From: an uncultured Ruminococcus sp.
Lineage (GTDB): Bacteria; Bacillota; Clostridia; Oscillospirales; Ruminococcaceae
Assembly (NCBI GenBank): GCA_902780505.1
Contig: CACZFN010000026.1
Location: 1-64,000 of the forward strand
Direction of reading: 5' to 3'
Length of the DNA stretch: 64,000 nucleotides
In this document: positions 17,315-25,533 of the stretch, piece after piece
Position numbering within the stretch: position 1 is the stretch's first letter
Layout: the number at the start of each line of letters is the position of its first letter
The notes under the pieces: model-generated
The model's input: the letters and a program-made list of their open reading frames with translations, nothing else
Databases searched by the model: none
What the model was told of the DNA's origin: nothing
Position numbers and translations under genes: made by a program

Positions 17315-17992
17315 TTATTTGAGCCTTTTTGCCTTGTACCCGAGCCCTCTTACCGTTATTATCTCAAAGTCGCCGCAGTCACGGTAACGCTCTCTTACAC
17401 GCTTTATGTGAACATCAACAGTCCGTTCGTCAACTTCGTGCTCCATGCCCCATATCTCGTCAAGCAGTTCACGCCTTGTGAATATCTTGTCGGGGTAGGA
17501 AAGCAGCTTGAAAAGCAGCATAAATTCCTTCTGTGGTATCGTCTGTGCAGGCTGCCCGCCAACAGAGATCGACACCGCATCATAATCAAGCACACACGAA
17601 CCGATAGTCAGCTTGTGGTCAGATACCATTTTTGCACGCCTCAGAAGCGCACCCACACGCAGTATCATTTCGTTTATGTCGATAGGCTTTACCATGTAGT
17701 CGTCCGTTCCTGCCATGAAGCCTTCCTGCTTGTCTTCAAAGGATTCCTTTGCCGTTACCATAAGTATCGGCATATTGAACCCTGCGCGGCGAAGCTGCCT
17801 TGTCAGTTCATAGCCGTCCATATTAGGCATCATGATATCTGAAATTATCATATCTATGTTTGTTTTGTCAAGAAGATCAAGCGCTTCTGCTCCGTCGTTG
17901 GCTGTATATGGTGTGTACCCGTGCTGTTTGAGAGCTGCCGACATAAGCCTGCGCAGACTGGGATCGTCCTCAACTACAAGTATCTGAAACAT
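17315..17992 (-). CDS. OmpR/PhoB-family response regulator
   Basis: A 225-residue regulator: receiver domain (1-120) with the acidic pair D9/D10, phosphoacceptor D52 in IISDIMMPNMDG, conserved T in MVTAKE and Lys in YMVKPID. A C-terminal winged helix (about 130-225; FTRRELLDEIWG, RTVDVHIKRVRERYRD) binds DNA. It is the first gene of a run RR-HK-phosphatase-phosphatase-membrane protein-RluA, and probably controls genes outside the window. GGAGTG precedes the ATG. Confidence 0.93.
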   Translation of the reverse strand: MFQILVVEDDPSLRRLMSAALKQHGYTPYTANDGAEALDLLDKTNIDMIISDIMMPNMDGYELTRQLRRAGFNMPILMVTAKESFEDKQEGFMAGTDDYMVKPIDINEMILRVGALLRRAKMVSDHKLTIGSCVLDYDAVSISVGGQPAQTIPQKEFMLLFKLLSYPDKIFTRRELLDEIWGMEHEVDERTVDVHIKRVRERYRDCGDFEIITVRGLGYKAKRLK

Positions 17993-18163
17993 TTTAAGTT
18001 CACTCCTTTATTGTCTTGTTTATATGTCACTTTGTGCAAAATGCATAAGTTTAAACACTATAATCGTTTAAAATTTTATGCGCGATTTTTAAAAAAGTCC
18101 GAAATATGTCCCCGTAGTTCATATTCGGTTCACACAGAACTGTTATTATATAAGTGTCAAAGG

Positions 18164-18304
18164 GAACAAGGTTTGATAAACGGTAAAACCTAAAGCTCGA
18201 TTTAAGTTTTTAATTCTTCCCTCTTAATGCGATCCCCCAAGTCGCTCGAAAACTTAATTTATAGTGCTTACAAGGCTTTAGGTTTTACGGTTTATCGAAC
18301 AAGG
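18164..18304. mobile_element. MITE-like palindromic element with 8-bp flanking direct repeats
   Basis: Arms GATAAACGGTAAAACCTAAA (from 18175) and TTTAGGTTTTACGGTTTATC (to 18296) are complementary over 22 bp with one mismatch. The interior carries nested pairings (TTTAAGTTTT/AAAACTTAA; GCGA/TCGC). The 8-mer GAACAAGG occurs immediately on both sides (18164-18171 and 18297-18304), as expected for a target-site duplication. It encodes no protein. It could equally be read as a structured RNA. Confidence 0.6.
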
Positions 18305-18343
18305 AAATTCTAATTTGTAAATTCCTTTCATAATTCTATAGGG

Positions 18344-18384
18344 AATCAAAGCTCATTACTTAGTGTAGTGGGCTTTGATTTTTA
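18344..18384 (+). terminator. Rho-independent terminator-like hairpin
   Basis: AATCAAAGC (18344-18352) pairs with GCTTTGATT (18372-18380), followed by a T-run. No plus-strand gene precedes it, so it may end a small unannotated transcript starting near 18160. Confidence 0.55.
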
Positions 18385-18469
18385 TAAAAGCCGAGTTCAA
18401 ATGCCCGCTGACTGTATGCAATTATTATAACATATTTTTTTGTTTTTTTCAAGAGGAGGTTTATGTATT

Positions 18470-19201
18470 ATGCAACTTAGTGAAAAGATATCAGCTCTGC
18501 AAAAAATGATAGACGAGAGCAGTTCCGTAGTGTTTTTCGGCGGGGCCGGGGTATCTACCGAAAGCGGCATACCCGATTTCAGGTCAGTAGACGGCCTGTA
18601 TAACCAGAAATATGATTACCCGCCCGAACAGATAATAAGCCATTCGTTTTTCAAGTCTTTCCCCGAGGAGTTTTACCGTTTTTACCGTGACAAGCTGCTT
18701 ATTGACGGTGTAGAGCCTAACATTGCCCATAAAAAGCTTGCCGAGCTTGAAGCCGCGGGCAAACTGAAAGCTGTTGTCACACAGAATATCGACGGCCTTC
18801 ATCAGCGTGCAGGCAGCAGGACTGTCTACGAGCTTCACGGCTCGGTGCTGAGAAACTACTGCACAAAATGCGGGAGGTTCTATGATGAGCACTTTATAAA
18901 AGCTTCTGTCCCGCTGCCAATATGCGAATGCGGCGGCCTTGTAAAGCCTGATGTGGTGCTTTACGAGGAGGGGCTTGACAGTGATATCATGGAAAACTCC
19001 ATAAAAGCCATAGCAAATGCGGATATGCTGATAATTGCGGGCACTTCGCTTGTGGTCTACCCGGCGGCGGGGCTTGTGAGGTATTTCAGGGGCAGGCATC
19101 TTGTCATAATAAACCGTGATTCCACTCCTATGGACAATAGTGCCGAACTTGTCATAAATGCAAAGATAGGCGAGGTGCTCTCTCAGATAGAGGTCAGATA
19201 G
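18470..19201 (+). CDS. cobB: Sir2-family NAD-dependent protein deacylase
   Basis: About 243 residues. Removes acyl groups from lysines using NAD+. Motifs: GAGVSTESGIPDFRS (NAD pocket), TQNIDGLHQRAG, catalytic His in ELHGS, a zinc ribbon from CTKC and CECGG, and GTSLVVYPAAG. Start ATG 18470 is chosen because GAGGAGG lies about ten bases upstream; a ten-residue longer frame begins before that site. Monocistronic. The gene symbol follows common usage for bacterial sirtuins. Confidence 0.92.
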   Translation: MQLSEKISALQKMIDESSSVVFFGGAGVSTESGIPDFRSVDGLYNQKYDYPPEQIISHSFFKSFPEEFYRFYRDKLLIDGVEPNIAHKKLAELEAAGKLKAVVTQNIDGLHQRAGSRTVYELHGSVLRNYCTKCGRFYDEHFIKASVPLPICECGGLVKPDVVLYEEGLDSDIMENSIKAIANADMLIIAGTSLVVYPAAGLVRYFRGRHLVIINRDSTPMDNSAELVINAKIGEVLSQIEVR

Positions 19202-19463
19202 CCAAATTAAACAATAAAAGCGCCGTAAGGAATCCCCCTACGGCGCAGCAGCGATATAGAAGTTTTTTAAGATTCACGCTTTGTGTTCGCTGCTGCTAAA
19301 AGAATAAATAATAAAGAAGAAAGAATAAAGAATAATAAAGGTGTCCGCTTTGCGGACGGATTTTTAAAATTTATCGCCAAAGGCGATACCGCCGTTTTTA
19401 TTTCTTATTTATTCTTTCTTCTTTTTTCTTTTAGCAGGGCCTGCGCTTACAGCGCTTGTTTTT
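19202..19463. repeat. Intergenic repeat element with A-rich and pyrimidine-rich inverted ends
   Basis: A hairpin GCGCCGTA...TACGGCGC (19220-19246) ends the sirtuin region. From 19291 to 19438 an element begins CTGCTAAAAGAA and ends TTCTTTTAGCAG, with A-rich and T/C-rich arms in inverted relation. Its core has GTCCGCTTTGCGGAC and ATCGCCAAAGGCGAT hairpins. The core and the last 25 bp recur at 41699-41787, showing this is a dispersed family. Confidence 0.7.
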
Positions 19464-21104
19464 TTATTCAACTGATATTATATAATAGTACACAGGCTGA
19501 CCGCCGTTTATAAGGTTTACATCAAGCCCCGAATACTTTGCCTTTACCTGATCGGCTAACGCCTGGGCGGCTTCATCGGTGACATCTGCGCCGTAAATAA
19601 TAGTGATGAACGAGCAGTCACCTTTAACAAGCTTTTTTGTCAGCTTGTAAGCGCCTTTGGCAAGGTCTTTTTCAACAAAGGAAAGCTTTCCGTTTTCCAT
19701 GCAGAGGATTTCGCCCTTTTTGATGTTGTGCCCTTCATAGTCGCTGTCACGGGCAGCGAATGTTATAGTACCCGTACCGACGTGTTCAAGCGCCGCTGTC
19801 ATATTGCTGACGTTTTCGGCTGGCTCGGCATCAGCATCAAATGCAAGCATTGCAGATATACCCTGCGGGATAGTTCTTGTCTGTAAAACTATCACTTTCC
19901 TGTCGTCGCATAGCTTTACTGCCTGTTCTGCCGCCATGATGATGTTCTTGTTATTCGGCAGTACAAAAACCGTATGTGCGGGGCAGGAAAGTATTGCTTT
20001 GAGGATATCGTCAGTCGAAGGATTCATGGTCTGCCCGCCCTTGACCAGGCAGTCAGCCCCCAGGTCGGCGAACATATTCTCAATGCCCTTACCTGCTGCA
20101 ACTGCAACAAAGCCGTATTTCTTATCGGGCTTTACAGGCTTGAATTCAGGGGTGTCAGCCTGCTTTTTGCGGTTTTCATGCTGGAGTTTCATATTCTCGA
20201 TCTTCGGCAGGTTTATATAGCCGAATTCAAGACCTTTCTGTATTGCAAGCCCCGGATCGTTCGTATGAACGTGGACTTTGATTATCTCGTCGTCCTCTAC
20301 TACTACAACACAGTCGCCTATAGTTTCAAGGTATGCACGAAGCTTTGAATGGTCAGCGCAGTCCTTTTTCTTTGTTATAAGCATTTCTGTGCAGTATGTA
20401 TATGTGATCTCCTCATCAAACTTGCCGACAGTCGCCGCAAATGTTTCAACTGTAACCGCGGATTCTTCCTTTTCGGCTTCGTTTTCGACTATCTCGCCTG
20501 TTTTGAATGTATGCAGCATTGCGCCGAAGATTATCGTAAGCCCCTTACCGCCTGCATCCACAACACCCGCCTTAGCAAGTACGGGCAGAAGCTTAGGCGT
20601 GTTTTCAAGTGACCTTTCAGCGCCCCTGCAAACTTCTTCCCAGATAAGAGTGGTGTCGTTTGTGGTCCTTGCAAAATCCCTTGCACATTCAAAGCTTTCC
20701 CTTGCAACCGTGAGAATAGTACCCTCCGTCGGCTTCATTACCGACTTATAAGCCCCTTCAACACCGAGTTCAAGCGCTTTGAGAAGTGCTTCGCTGTCAC
20801 ATTCCTTTTCGTTTTTCAAAGCCTTTGAAAAGCCCCTGAAAATAAGTGAGGTTATAACGCCCGAGTTGCCCCTTGCGCCCCTCAGACAGCAGGAAGCCAT
20901 TGTCTTTGCAGCCTCTGCCACTGTGCAGTCGTCCTTTAAATGTTTAAGCTCTGCCACAGCGTTTGATGTGGTCATTGCCATATTCGTCCCCGTATCACCG
21001 TCCGGCACAGGGAAGACGTTTAATTCGTCGACCGCTTTTTTATTGTTTGCGATACCGTTCGCGCCGCTTATAAAAGCATCACGAAGAAGCTTTCCGCTTA
21101 TCAT
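19464..21104 (-). CDS. fakA: DAK2-domain fatty acid kinase, FakA-like
   Basis: A 546-residue protein. N-terminal DAK2 kinase domain (about 1-200) with VFPVPDGDTGTNM (metal and ATP binding), CCLRGARGNSGVI and DAGGKGL. A middle domain contains CTEMLITKK and VHVHTNDPG. The C-terminal half resembles a DegV-like fold (NPSTDDILKAI, VLPNNKNI). FakA phosphorylates fatty acids held by a DegV-type FakB, feeding exogenous fatty acids into phospholipids. It lies 20 bp downstream of the Asp23 gene, the usual Firmicutes arrangement. No fakB is in the window. Confidence 0.9.
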   Translation of the reverse strand: MISGKLLRDAFISGANGIANNKKAVDELNVFPVPDGDTGTNMAMTTSNAVAELKHLKDDCTVAEAAKTMASCCLRGARGNSGVITSLIFRGFSKALKNEKECDSEALLKALELGVEGAYKSVMKPTEGTILTVARESFECARDFARTTNDTTLIWEEVCRGAERSLENTPKLLPVLAKAGVVDAGGKGLTIIFGAMLHTFKTGEIVENEAEKEESAVTVETFAATVGKFDEEITYTYCTEMLITKKKDCADHSKLRAYLETIGDCVVVVEDDEIIKVHVHTNDPGLAIQKGLEFGYINLPKIENMKLQHENRKKQADTPEFKPVKPDKKYGFVAVAAGKGIENMFADLGADCLVKGGQTMNPSTDDILKAILSCPAHTVFVLPNNKNIIMAAEQAVKLCDDRKVIVLQTRTIPQGISAMLAFDADAEPAENVSNMTAALEHVGTGTITFAARDSDYEGHNIKKGEILCMENGKLSFVEKDLAKGAYKLTKKLVKGDCSFITIIYGADVTDEAAQALADQVKAKYSGLDVNLINGGQPVYYYIISVE

Positions 21105-21124
21105 TATGTTTCCTCCTACCTATA

Positions 21125-21478
21125 CTAAGAAAGCATTCCGTCGATATAGACATTCACCTTTGAGGGCTTGACACCGGCCTCGCTCTCAAGAACGTATTCG
21201 ACTTTATGGATAATGCTGTTTGCTATAGCATTAAGATTTACGCCGTAAGTTACGGAAATATGAAGCCCTACAACAGGCTCGCCGTTTGCGGTATGCTTGA
21301 TGGATACGCCGAAACTGTCGCCCCTGCGCCTTCTTATCCTGCCTGCAAGCCCCTGAACAGCGCCCGCACTGTTGATATCCGCAACGCCAAAGCAGCTCTC
21401 TGCTGTCTTGGAAATAAGTGTCTTGAGATATCTGTCCGAAATACCCACTGTACCGAGATGATTTTTGACTTTTATCAT
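21125..21478 (-). CDS. Asp23/Gls24 family envelope-stress protein
   Basis: About 117 residues from ATG 21478, chosen because AAAGGAG lies just upstream; the open frame extends 28 residues further without support. The sequence GTVGISDRYLKTLISKTAES, then VVGLHISVTYGVNLNAIANS is typical of YloU-type Asp23 proteins. Members of the family associate with the membrane and respond to envelope stress. Co-transcribed with fakA from a near-consensus promoter. Confidence 0.88.
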   Translation of the reverse strand: MIKVKNHLGTVGISDRYLKTLISKTAESCFGVADINSAGAVQGLAGRIRRRRGDSFGVSIKHTANGEPVVGLHISVTYGVNLNAIANSIIHKVEYVLESEAGVKPSKVNVYIDGMLS

Positions 21479-21521
21479 AGCAAAGTGCTCCTTTACACAT
21501 ATATTAAATTTAACCCTAACT

Positions 21522-21550
21522 ATTATACCACACAAAAACGCGATTTGCAA
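21522..21550 (-). promoter_or_regulatory. Promoter of the Asp23-fakA operon
   Basis: Minus strand TTGCAA (21545-21550), 17-bp spacer, TATAAT (21522-21527), about 43 bp before ATG 21478. Confidence 0.75.
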
Positions 21551-21630
21551 GCGATTTTGCAAATTTGTACAGCTGTATAAATTTAGTACAGCTGTAAAGT
21601 GAACGGCGTAAGAATAGTTTCTTACTGCTA

Positions 21631-21659
21631 TTGCAATTTTTATCAGAATGTGTTATAAT
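21631..21659 (+). promoter_or_regulatory. Promoter of the ACT-UPF0210 operon
   Basis: TTGCAA (21631-21636), 17-bp spacer, TATAAT (21654-21659). An ATG-like false start at 21631 overlaps it, supporting the downstream GTG as true start. Confidence 0.75.
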
Positions 21660-21711
21660 TGCTTTATATCCTGAAACTGAGGAAATGAATGGTAAAGAAA
21701 GGTTGATAGAT

Positions 21712-21981
21712 GTGAGAGCTGTAGTAGCCGTAATAGGTAAGGACGCTGTCGGGATACTTGCAAAGGTCGCGACAAAATGTGCTGAGTATAATGCAAATGT
21801 GATAGAGGTTTCCCAGTCGGTGCTTGAAGATATCTTTGCTATGACTATGCTTGTGGACATTTCAAGGCTTAATACCGAGTTTTCTGCGCTGGTCGATGAT
21901 CTTTCGGCAATGGGCAGGTCAATGGGGCTTGAGATACACACCATGCACGAGGATATTTTTAACGTAATGCACGAAATATAA
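21712..21981 (+). CDS. ACT domain protein (UPF0237 family)
   Basis: About 89 residues from GTG 21712, which follows AAAGG at a good distance; the longer frame to 21631 overlaps the promoter. One ACT domain (RAVVAVIGKDAVGILAKVAT ... NVIEVSQSVLEDIFAMTMLV) of the UPF0237 type, a small-molecule-binding fold related to GcvR and amino-acid sensors. Always found beside the UPF0210/PFL gene, here 15 bp downstream. Ligand unknown. Confidence 0.88.
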   Translation: MRAVVAVIGKDAVGILAKVATKCAEYNANVIEVSQSVLEDIFAMTMLVDISRLNTEFSALVDDLSAMGRSMGLEIHTMHEDIFNVMHEI

Positions 21982-21996
21982 GGGGACTTAACTGTA

Positions 21997-23352
21997 ATGA
22001 TAAAGACATATGATATTCTTGAAACTATCAGAATGATACAGAACGAATGCCTTGATATCAGGACGATAACCATGGGCATTTCGCTGCTTGACTGTATAGA
22101 TGCTGATATTGACAGAGCCTGCGACAAGGTGTACAAAAAAATAACCACCAAAGCAAAAGACCTTGTTCGTGTCGGCGAGGAGATAGAAAAGGAACTTGGT
22201 ATACCGATAATAAACAAAAGGCTTTCTGTAACGCCTATTGCGATAGTAAGTGCGGCGTGCGGGTGTTCGCCTGTGCCGTTTGCAAAGGCTATGGACAAAG
22301 CCGCAAAGGACGTAAATGTAAACCTTATAGGCGGCTACTCGGCACTTGTGCAGAAGGGCTTTTCGGCGGGTGATTTAGAGCTTATAAAGTCTATCCCGGA
22401 AGCACTCAGCGTTACCGAGAGGGTATGCTCGTCGGTAAATGTGGGTTCTACCAAAACGGGTATAAATCTGGATGCCTGCAAACTCATGGGCAGTATAATA
22501 AAGCAGTCGGCGGAAATGACTGTAGATAAAGCCTGCTTCGGTGCGGCAAAGCTTGTGGTGTTCTGCAACGCTGTTGAGGACAACCCGTTTATGGCGGGCG
22601 CTTTCCATGGTGTCGGCGAGCCTGACTGCATGATAAATGTCGGTGTTTCAGGCCCCGGCGTTGTAAGGGCAGCACTTGCAAAGTACCCGGATGCGGATAT
22701 CACACAGATAAGTGATATCATCAAAAAGACATCATTCAAGATAACACGTGTAGGTCAGCTTGTGGGGACGATGGCTTCAAAAAGGCTTGGCGTGCCGTTT
22801 GGCATAGTAGACCTGTCGCTTGCACCTACGCCTGCGGTGGGCGATTCTGTTGCGCATATACTTGAAGAAATAGGCCTTGAACAGTGCGGAACGCATGGAA
22901 CTACAGCGACTCTGGCACTTCTTAACGACGCTGTCAAGAAGGGCGGCGTGATGGCCTGCTCGTCGATAGGCGGTCTTTCCGGTGCATTTATACCCGTTTC
23001 CGAGGATGCGGGAATGATAGATGCGGCTCGTTCGGGCGTGCTTTCGATCGAGAAGCTTGAAGCTATGACGGCTGTGTGCTCGGTCGGGCTTGATATGATA
23101 GTTGTGCCGGGTGATACTACGGCAGACACACTCGCGGCGATAATTGCAGACGAGGCGGCTATCGGCATGGTAAATTCCAAAACCACAGCAGTGCGTGTCA
23201 TACCGGCTATCGGCAAGCAGGTCGGTGAGGAACTTGACTGGGGCGGCCTGTTCGGCTGCGGACCTGTAATGCCGCTTAAAAAGGCAAGCGCTTCAAAGTT
23301 TATCAACCGCGGCGGACAGATCCCCGCACCGCTTCACTCACTTAAAAACTAA
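21997..23352 (+). CDS. PFL family protein (UPF0210/DUF711)
   Basis: A 451-residue cytoplasmic protein matching the UPF0210 family in length and in motifs such as [51 protein letters not shown] and [20 protein letters not shown] glycyl-radical-enzyme-like fold has been reported for the family, but its reaction is unknown. It forms a fixed two-gene unit with the ACT-domain protein, which probably senses its effector. Confidence 0.88.
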   Translation: MIKTYDILETIRMIQNECLDIRTITMGISLLDCIDADIDRACDKVYKKITTKAKDLVRVGEEIEKELGIPIINKRLSVTPIAIVSAACGCSPVPFAKAMDKAAKDVNVNLIGGYSALVQKGFSAGDLELIKSIPEALSVTERVCSSVNVGSTKTGINLDACKLMGSIIKQSAEMTVDKACFGAAKLVVFCNAVEDNPFMAGAFHGVGEPDCMINVGVSGPGVVRAALAKYPDADITQISDIIKKTSFKITRVGQLVGTMASKRLGVPFGIVDLSLAPTPAVGDSVAHILEEIGLEQCGTHGTTATLALLNDAVKKGGVMACSSIGGLSGAFIPVSEDAGMIDAARSGVLSIEKLEAMTAVCSVGLDMIVVPGDTTADTLAAIIADEAAIGMVNSKTTAVRVIPAIGKQVGEELDWGGLFGCGPVMPLKKASASKFINRGGQIPAPLHSLKN

Positions 23353-23392
23353 GGAAATTTTTTGTACTTTTATAAGACGGGAGGCGGCTGTG

Positions 23393-24013
23393 ATGTCACT
23401 TGACGGTGCATATGAAGCAAGGCATATCGGGCCGAGAGCAGAGATAAAAGGTAGTAAGATCACTTTTATGTGGCGTGGGAGGCCTATACTTGAAACGGTC
23501 TTTAAAACTGTGCATGAGGGTGAAAAAACGGTCTTGAAACTTGAAAGCAGCGAGCTGAGAAACTCCCCGGATGACGAAAGTGCGTACGCTGTGATAACAG
23601 GATGCATCTATGAAGATGACAAGCTTACAGTCGTCGAAAATTATGCGATAGCGGGCGAGAAGACCGAGGTCCTTGAAAGGACGGAAAACTCTGTTTACGG
23701 CGATATTACGAGGGTTGACGACATTCTGAACCCGCTGATAAACGGAAAATGGGAATGCAGCGAGTATAAGATAAAAATGGGCTTTGACAACGGAAAAGTT
23801 AAGATCAATATGAATCAGAGGGAAAAAGAGAATTACATCTGCATGAAATATAACTGCGATCAGTCCGGAAAGATGTACATCAGAAATGCCGATCCGTCAG
23901 ATGAGGCTATCGGGGGACTGGTTCGCGTGTACTATGAAAACGGCTGCATTTACGGGACAATTCCGGTATGCGATGCACCTTCGATACAAATGGTGTTTAA
24001 AAAAGTGAAATAG
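23393..24013 (+). CDS. Hypothetical protein
   Basis: About 206 residues starting at ATG 23393 (an in-frame GTG at 23390 directly precedes it; GGGAGGCG lies eight bases upstream of the ATG). The protein is rich in beta-strand-like segments (SKITFMWRGRPILETVFKTV; VKINMNQREKENYICMKY; GCIYGTIPVCDAPSIQMVF), has no signal peptide, membrane helix or cysteine motif, and looks like a lipocalin-like or repeated beta fold. It lies 40 bp after the UPF0210 gene and 45 bp before the PHP gene, so is probably in the same transcript. Family not recognised. Confidence 0.6.
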   Translation: MSLDGAYEARHIGPRAEIKGSKITFMWRGRPILETVFKTVHEGEKTVLKLESSELRNSPDDESAYAVITGCIYEDDKLTVVENYAIAGEKTEVLERTENSVYGDITRVDDILNPLINGKWECSEYKIKMGFDNGKVKINMNQREKENYICMKYNCDQSGKMYIRNADPSDEAIGGLVRVYYENGCIYGTIPVCDAPSIQMVFKKVK

Positions 24014-24057
24014 TAAAAGGGAGAATTTTTTCTCTTTTACCTATGAAAGGCAAAGCT

Positions 24058-24909
24058 ATGATGTTTGACAGCCATGTACATTCAAAATTTTCACCTGACG
24101 CTGACCAGTCGGCCGATATCAGCAATATCGCCGTCTGCGCTAAGGAGATCGGGCTTTCGTATGTAACGGTCACGGATCACTGTGACTGCAATTTCTTCCT
24201 GCCCGAAGGGGAATTTGACTACCCGGAGTACCAAAAACAGGACAGCATGATGTTTGGGGCGCGTGATTATGCAACTGCAAGCATAAAAAAATGCGCTGAA
24301 CTAAAGGACAGGTACCCTGAACTCTTATGCGGTGTTGAACTCGGTCAGCCGCTTCAGAATCCGCAGGCAAGCGATATAATCACGTCAATGAAGGAGCTTG
24401 ATTTTATAATCGGTTCACTGCATATGAATGACAATAAGCCTGATTTTTACTGGATAGAGTACAAAAAAATAGACATTTCTGTAATTCGTGCTCTGCTTGA
24501 TTCTTACTTTGACGAAATACTGCAAATGGCCGCCTCTGCGGATTTTGATGTGCTCGGGCACCTGACATACCCACTCAGGTATATTGAAGGAGAGTGCGGG
24601 CTTAATATTGATATGTTGAGATACGATGAAATAATAAGGGATATATTTCGTACACTTATCGAAAACGGCAGAGGTATAGAGATAAACACTTCGGGCTACA
24701 GGCAAAAATTCGGCAGGCCGTTTCCCGATGAAGAATACCTGAAGCTTTACCGTTCACTCGGCGGTGAGATAATCACTATCGGCTCTGATGCCCATAAAAC
24801 CAGGGATATCGGCGCCGGTGTTGACTGGGGTGAACAACTCCTGCGGCACTGCGGATTTAAGTATGTGACATTGTTTAAAGAACGAAAGCCATATCAATTC
24901 AGACTATGA
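24058..24909 (+). CDS. PHP-domain phosphatase (histidinol-phosphatase HisK type)
   Basis: About 283 residues from ATG 24058, preceded by GAAAGG; an upstream ATG at 24043 has no ribosome binding site. Metal-binding PHP motifs: FDSHVHSKFSPDA (HxH), TVTDHCD, GVELG, GSLHMN, VLGHLTYP and the C-terminal GSDAH. This is the polymerase-and-histidinol-phosphatase fold, and length and motif order fit monofunctional histidinol phosphatases, though no other his genes are nearby. A hairpin (GTAAAAG...CTTTTAC, 24013-24040) just upstream may modulate expression. Confidence 0.82.
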   Translation: MMFDSHVHSKFSPDADQSADISNIAVCAKEIGLSYVTVTDHCDCNFFLPEGEFDYPEYQKQDSMMFGARDYATASIKKCAELKDRYPELLCGVELGQPLQNPQASDIITSMKELDFIIGSLHMNDNKPDFYWIEYKKIDISVIRALLDSYFDEILQMAASADFDVLGHLTYPLRYIEGECGLNIDMLRYDEIIRDIFRTLIENGRGIEINTSGYRQKFGRPFPDEEYLKLYRSLGGEIITIGSDAHKTRDIGAGVDWGEQLLRHCGFKYVTLFKERKPYQFRL

Positions 24910-24918
24910 TAAAACAGC

Positions 24919-24953
24919 ATCTCCCTCCTGCATATGCAAGAGGGAGATTTTTT
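24919..24953 (+). terminator. Terminator of the ACT-UPF0210-PHP transcript
   Basis: ATCTCCCTC (24919-24927) pairs with GAGGGAGAT (24940-24948), followed by six T. Confidence 0.9.
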
Positions 24954-24957
24954 GTGC

Positions 24958-25533
24958 TCAAATCAGCACTGGCTGGATCTGCCTGCCGGCAAGGGCTTGC
25001 TCGATCGTTTCGCTCAGCCTGCCAAAATCCGCCACAGCGGAGGTTGGCTTTTTATCGGGGGCGTCCTGTTTATAGGGGACGAAATAGTAGTTTTTAAAGT
25101 TTTGTAAATGCCCTATATTCTTGGCATTTCCAGCAAGTGCGTCGTTTGTGGATATCGCTATGACCACCGGCCGGGCATTTCGCAGATGGCTTTTTACTGC
25201 CATGGTTACCGGCGTGTCAGTTATCCCGAGTGCAAGTTTTGCTGCTGTGTTTGCTGTACACGGTGCCACGACAAGTATATCAAGGAGTTTTTTTGGACCT
25301 AAAGGTTCTGCTTCTTCTATTGTCCGTATCACTTTTTTTCCGCACATGGCTTCAAGTCTTGCTATATGGTCAGCGGCTTTGCCAAATCTCGTATCAATGG
25401 TGGATGCGTTTTTTGACATTATCGGCGTAATGTCATAGCCCTGTGAGATAAGCTTCTCGATCGCCGTAAATGCGCGTTCAAAGGTGCAAAACGAACCGGT
25501 GAGCGCAACGCCTGCTCTTACTTTTTCACTCAA
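24958..25533 (-). CDS. spoVFB: Dipicolinate synthase subunit B
   Basis: About 191 residues. The start is taken as TTG 25533, which has GAGAGGAGG seven bases upstream and overlaps the end of spoVFA by eight bases; the open frame extends 16 residues further into spoVFA without support. Flavoprotein-like fold with GVALTGSFCTF, VVAPCTANTAAKLALGITD and STNDALAGNAKNIG. With SpoVFA it makes dipicolinic acid in the mother cell for the spore core. Translationally coupled to spoVFA. Confidence 0.9.
   Translation of the reverse strand: MSEKVRAGVALTGSFCTFERAFTAIEKLISQGYDITPIMSKNASTIDTRFGKAADHIARLEAMCGKKVIRTIEEAEPLGPKKLLDILVVAPCTANTAAKLALGITDTPVTMAVKSHLRNARPVVIAISTNDALAGNAKNIGHLQNFKNYYFVPYKQDAPDKKPTSAVADFGRLSETIEQALAGRQIQPVLI

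Larger units (their letters stand above)
17993..18469. other. Divergent intergenic region with a mobile-looking palindrome
   Basis: Between the response regulator and the sirtuin. Holds the 18164-18304 inverted-repeat element, an imperfect hairpin AAGGAAATT...AATTCCTT at 18301-18327 and a T-tailed hairpin at 18344-18384. No open frame of interest. Confidence 0.5.

Noticed and set aside
21516-22298. Minus-strand 260-codon frame
   Set aside because: Antisense to the ACT and UPF0210 genes, Ser/Ile-rich in the manner of shadow frames.
24013-24040. Terminator between the hypothetical gene and the PHP gene
   Set aside because: The GTAAAAG/CTTTTAC hairpin is A/T-rich and weak, without a T tail after it; at most an attenuator.
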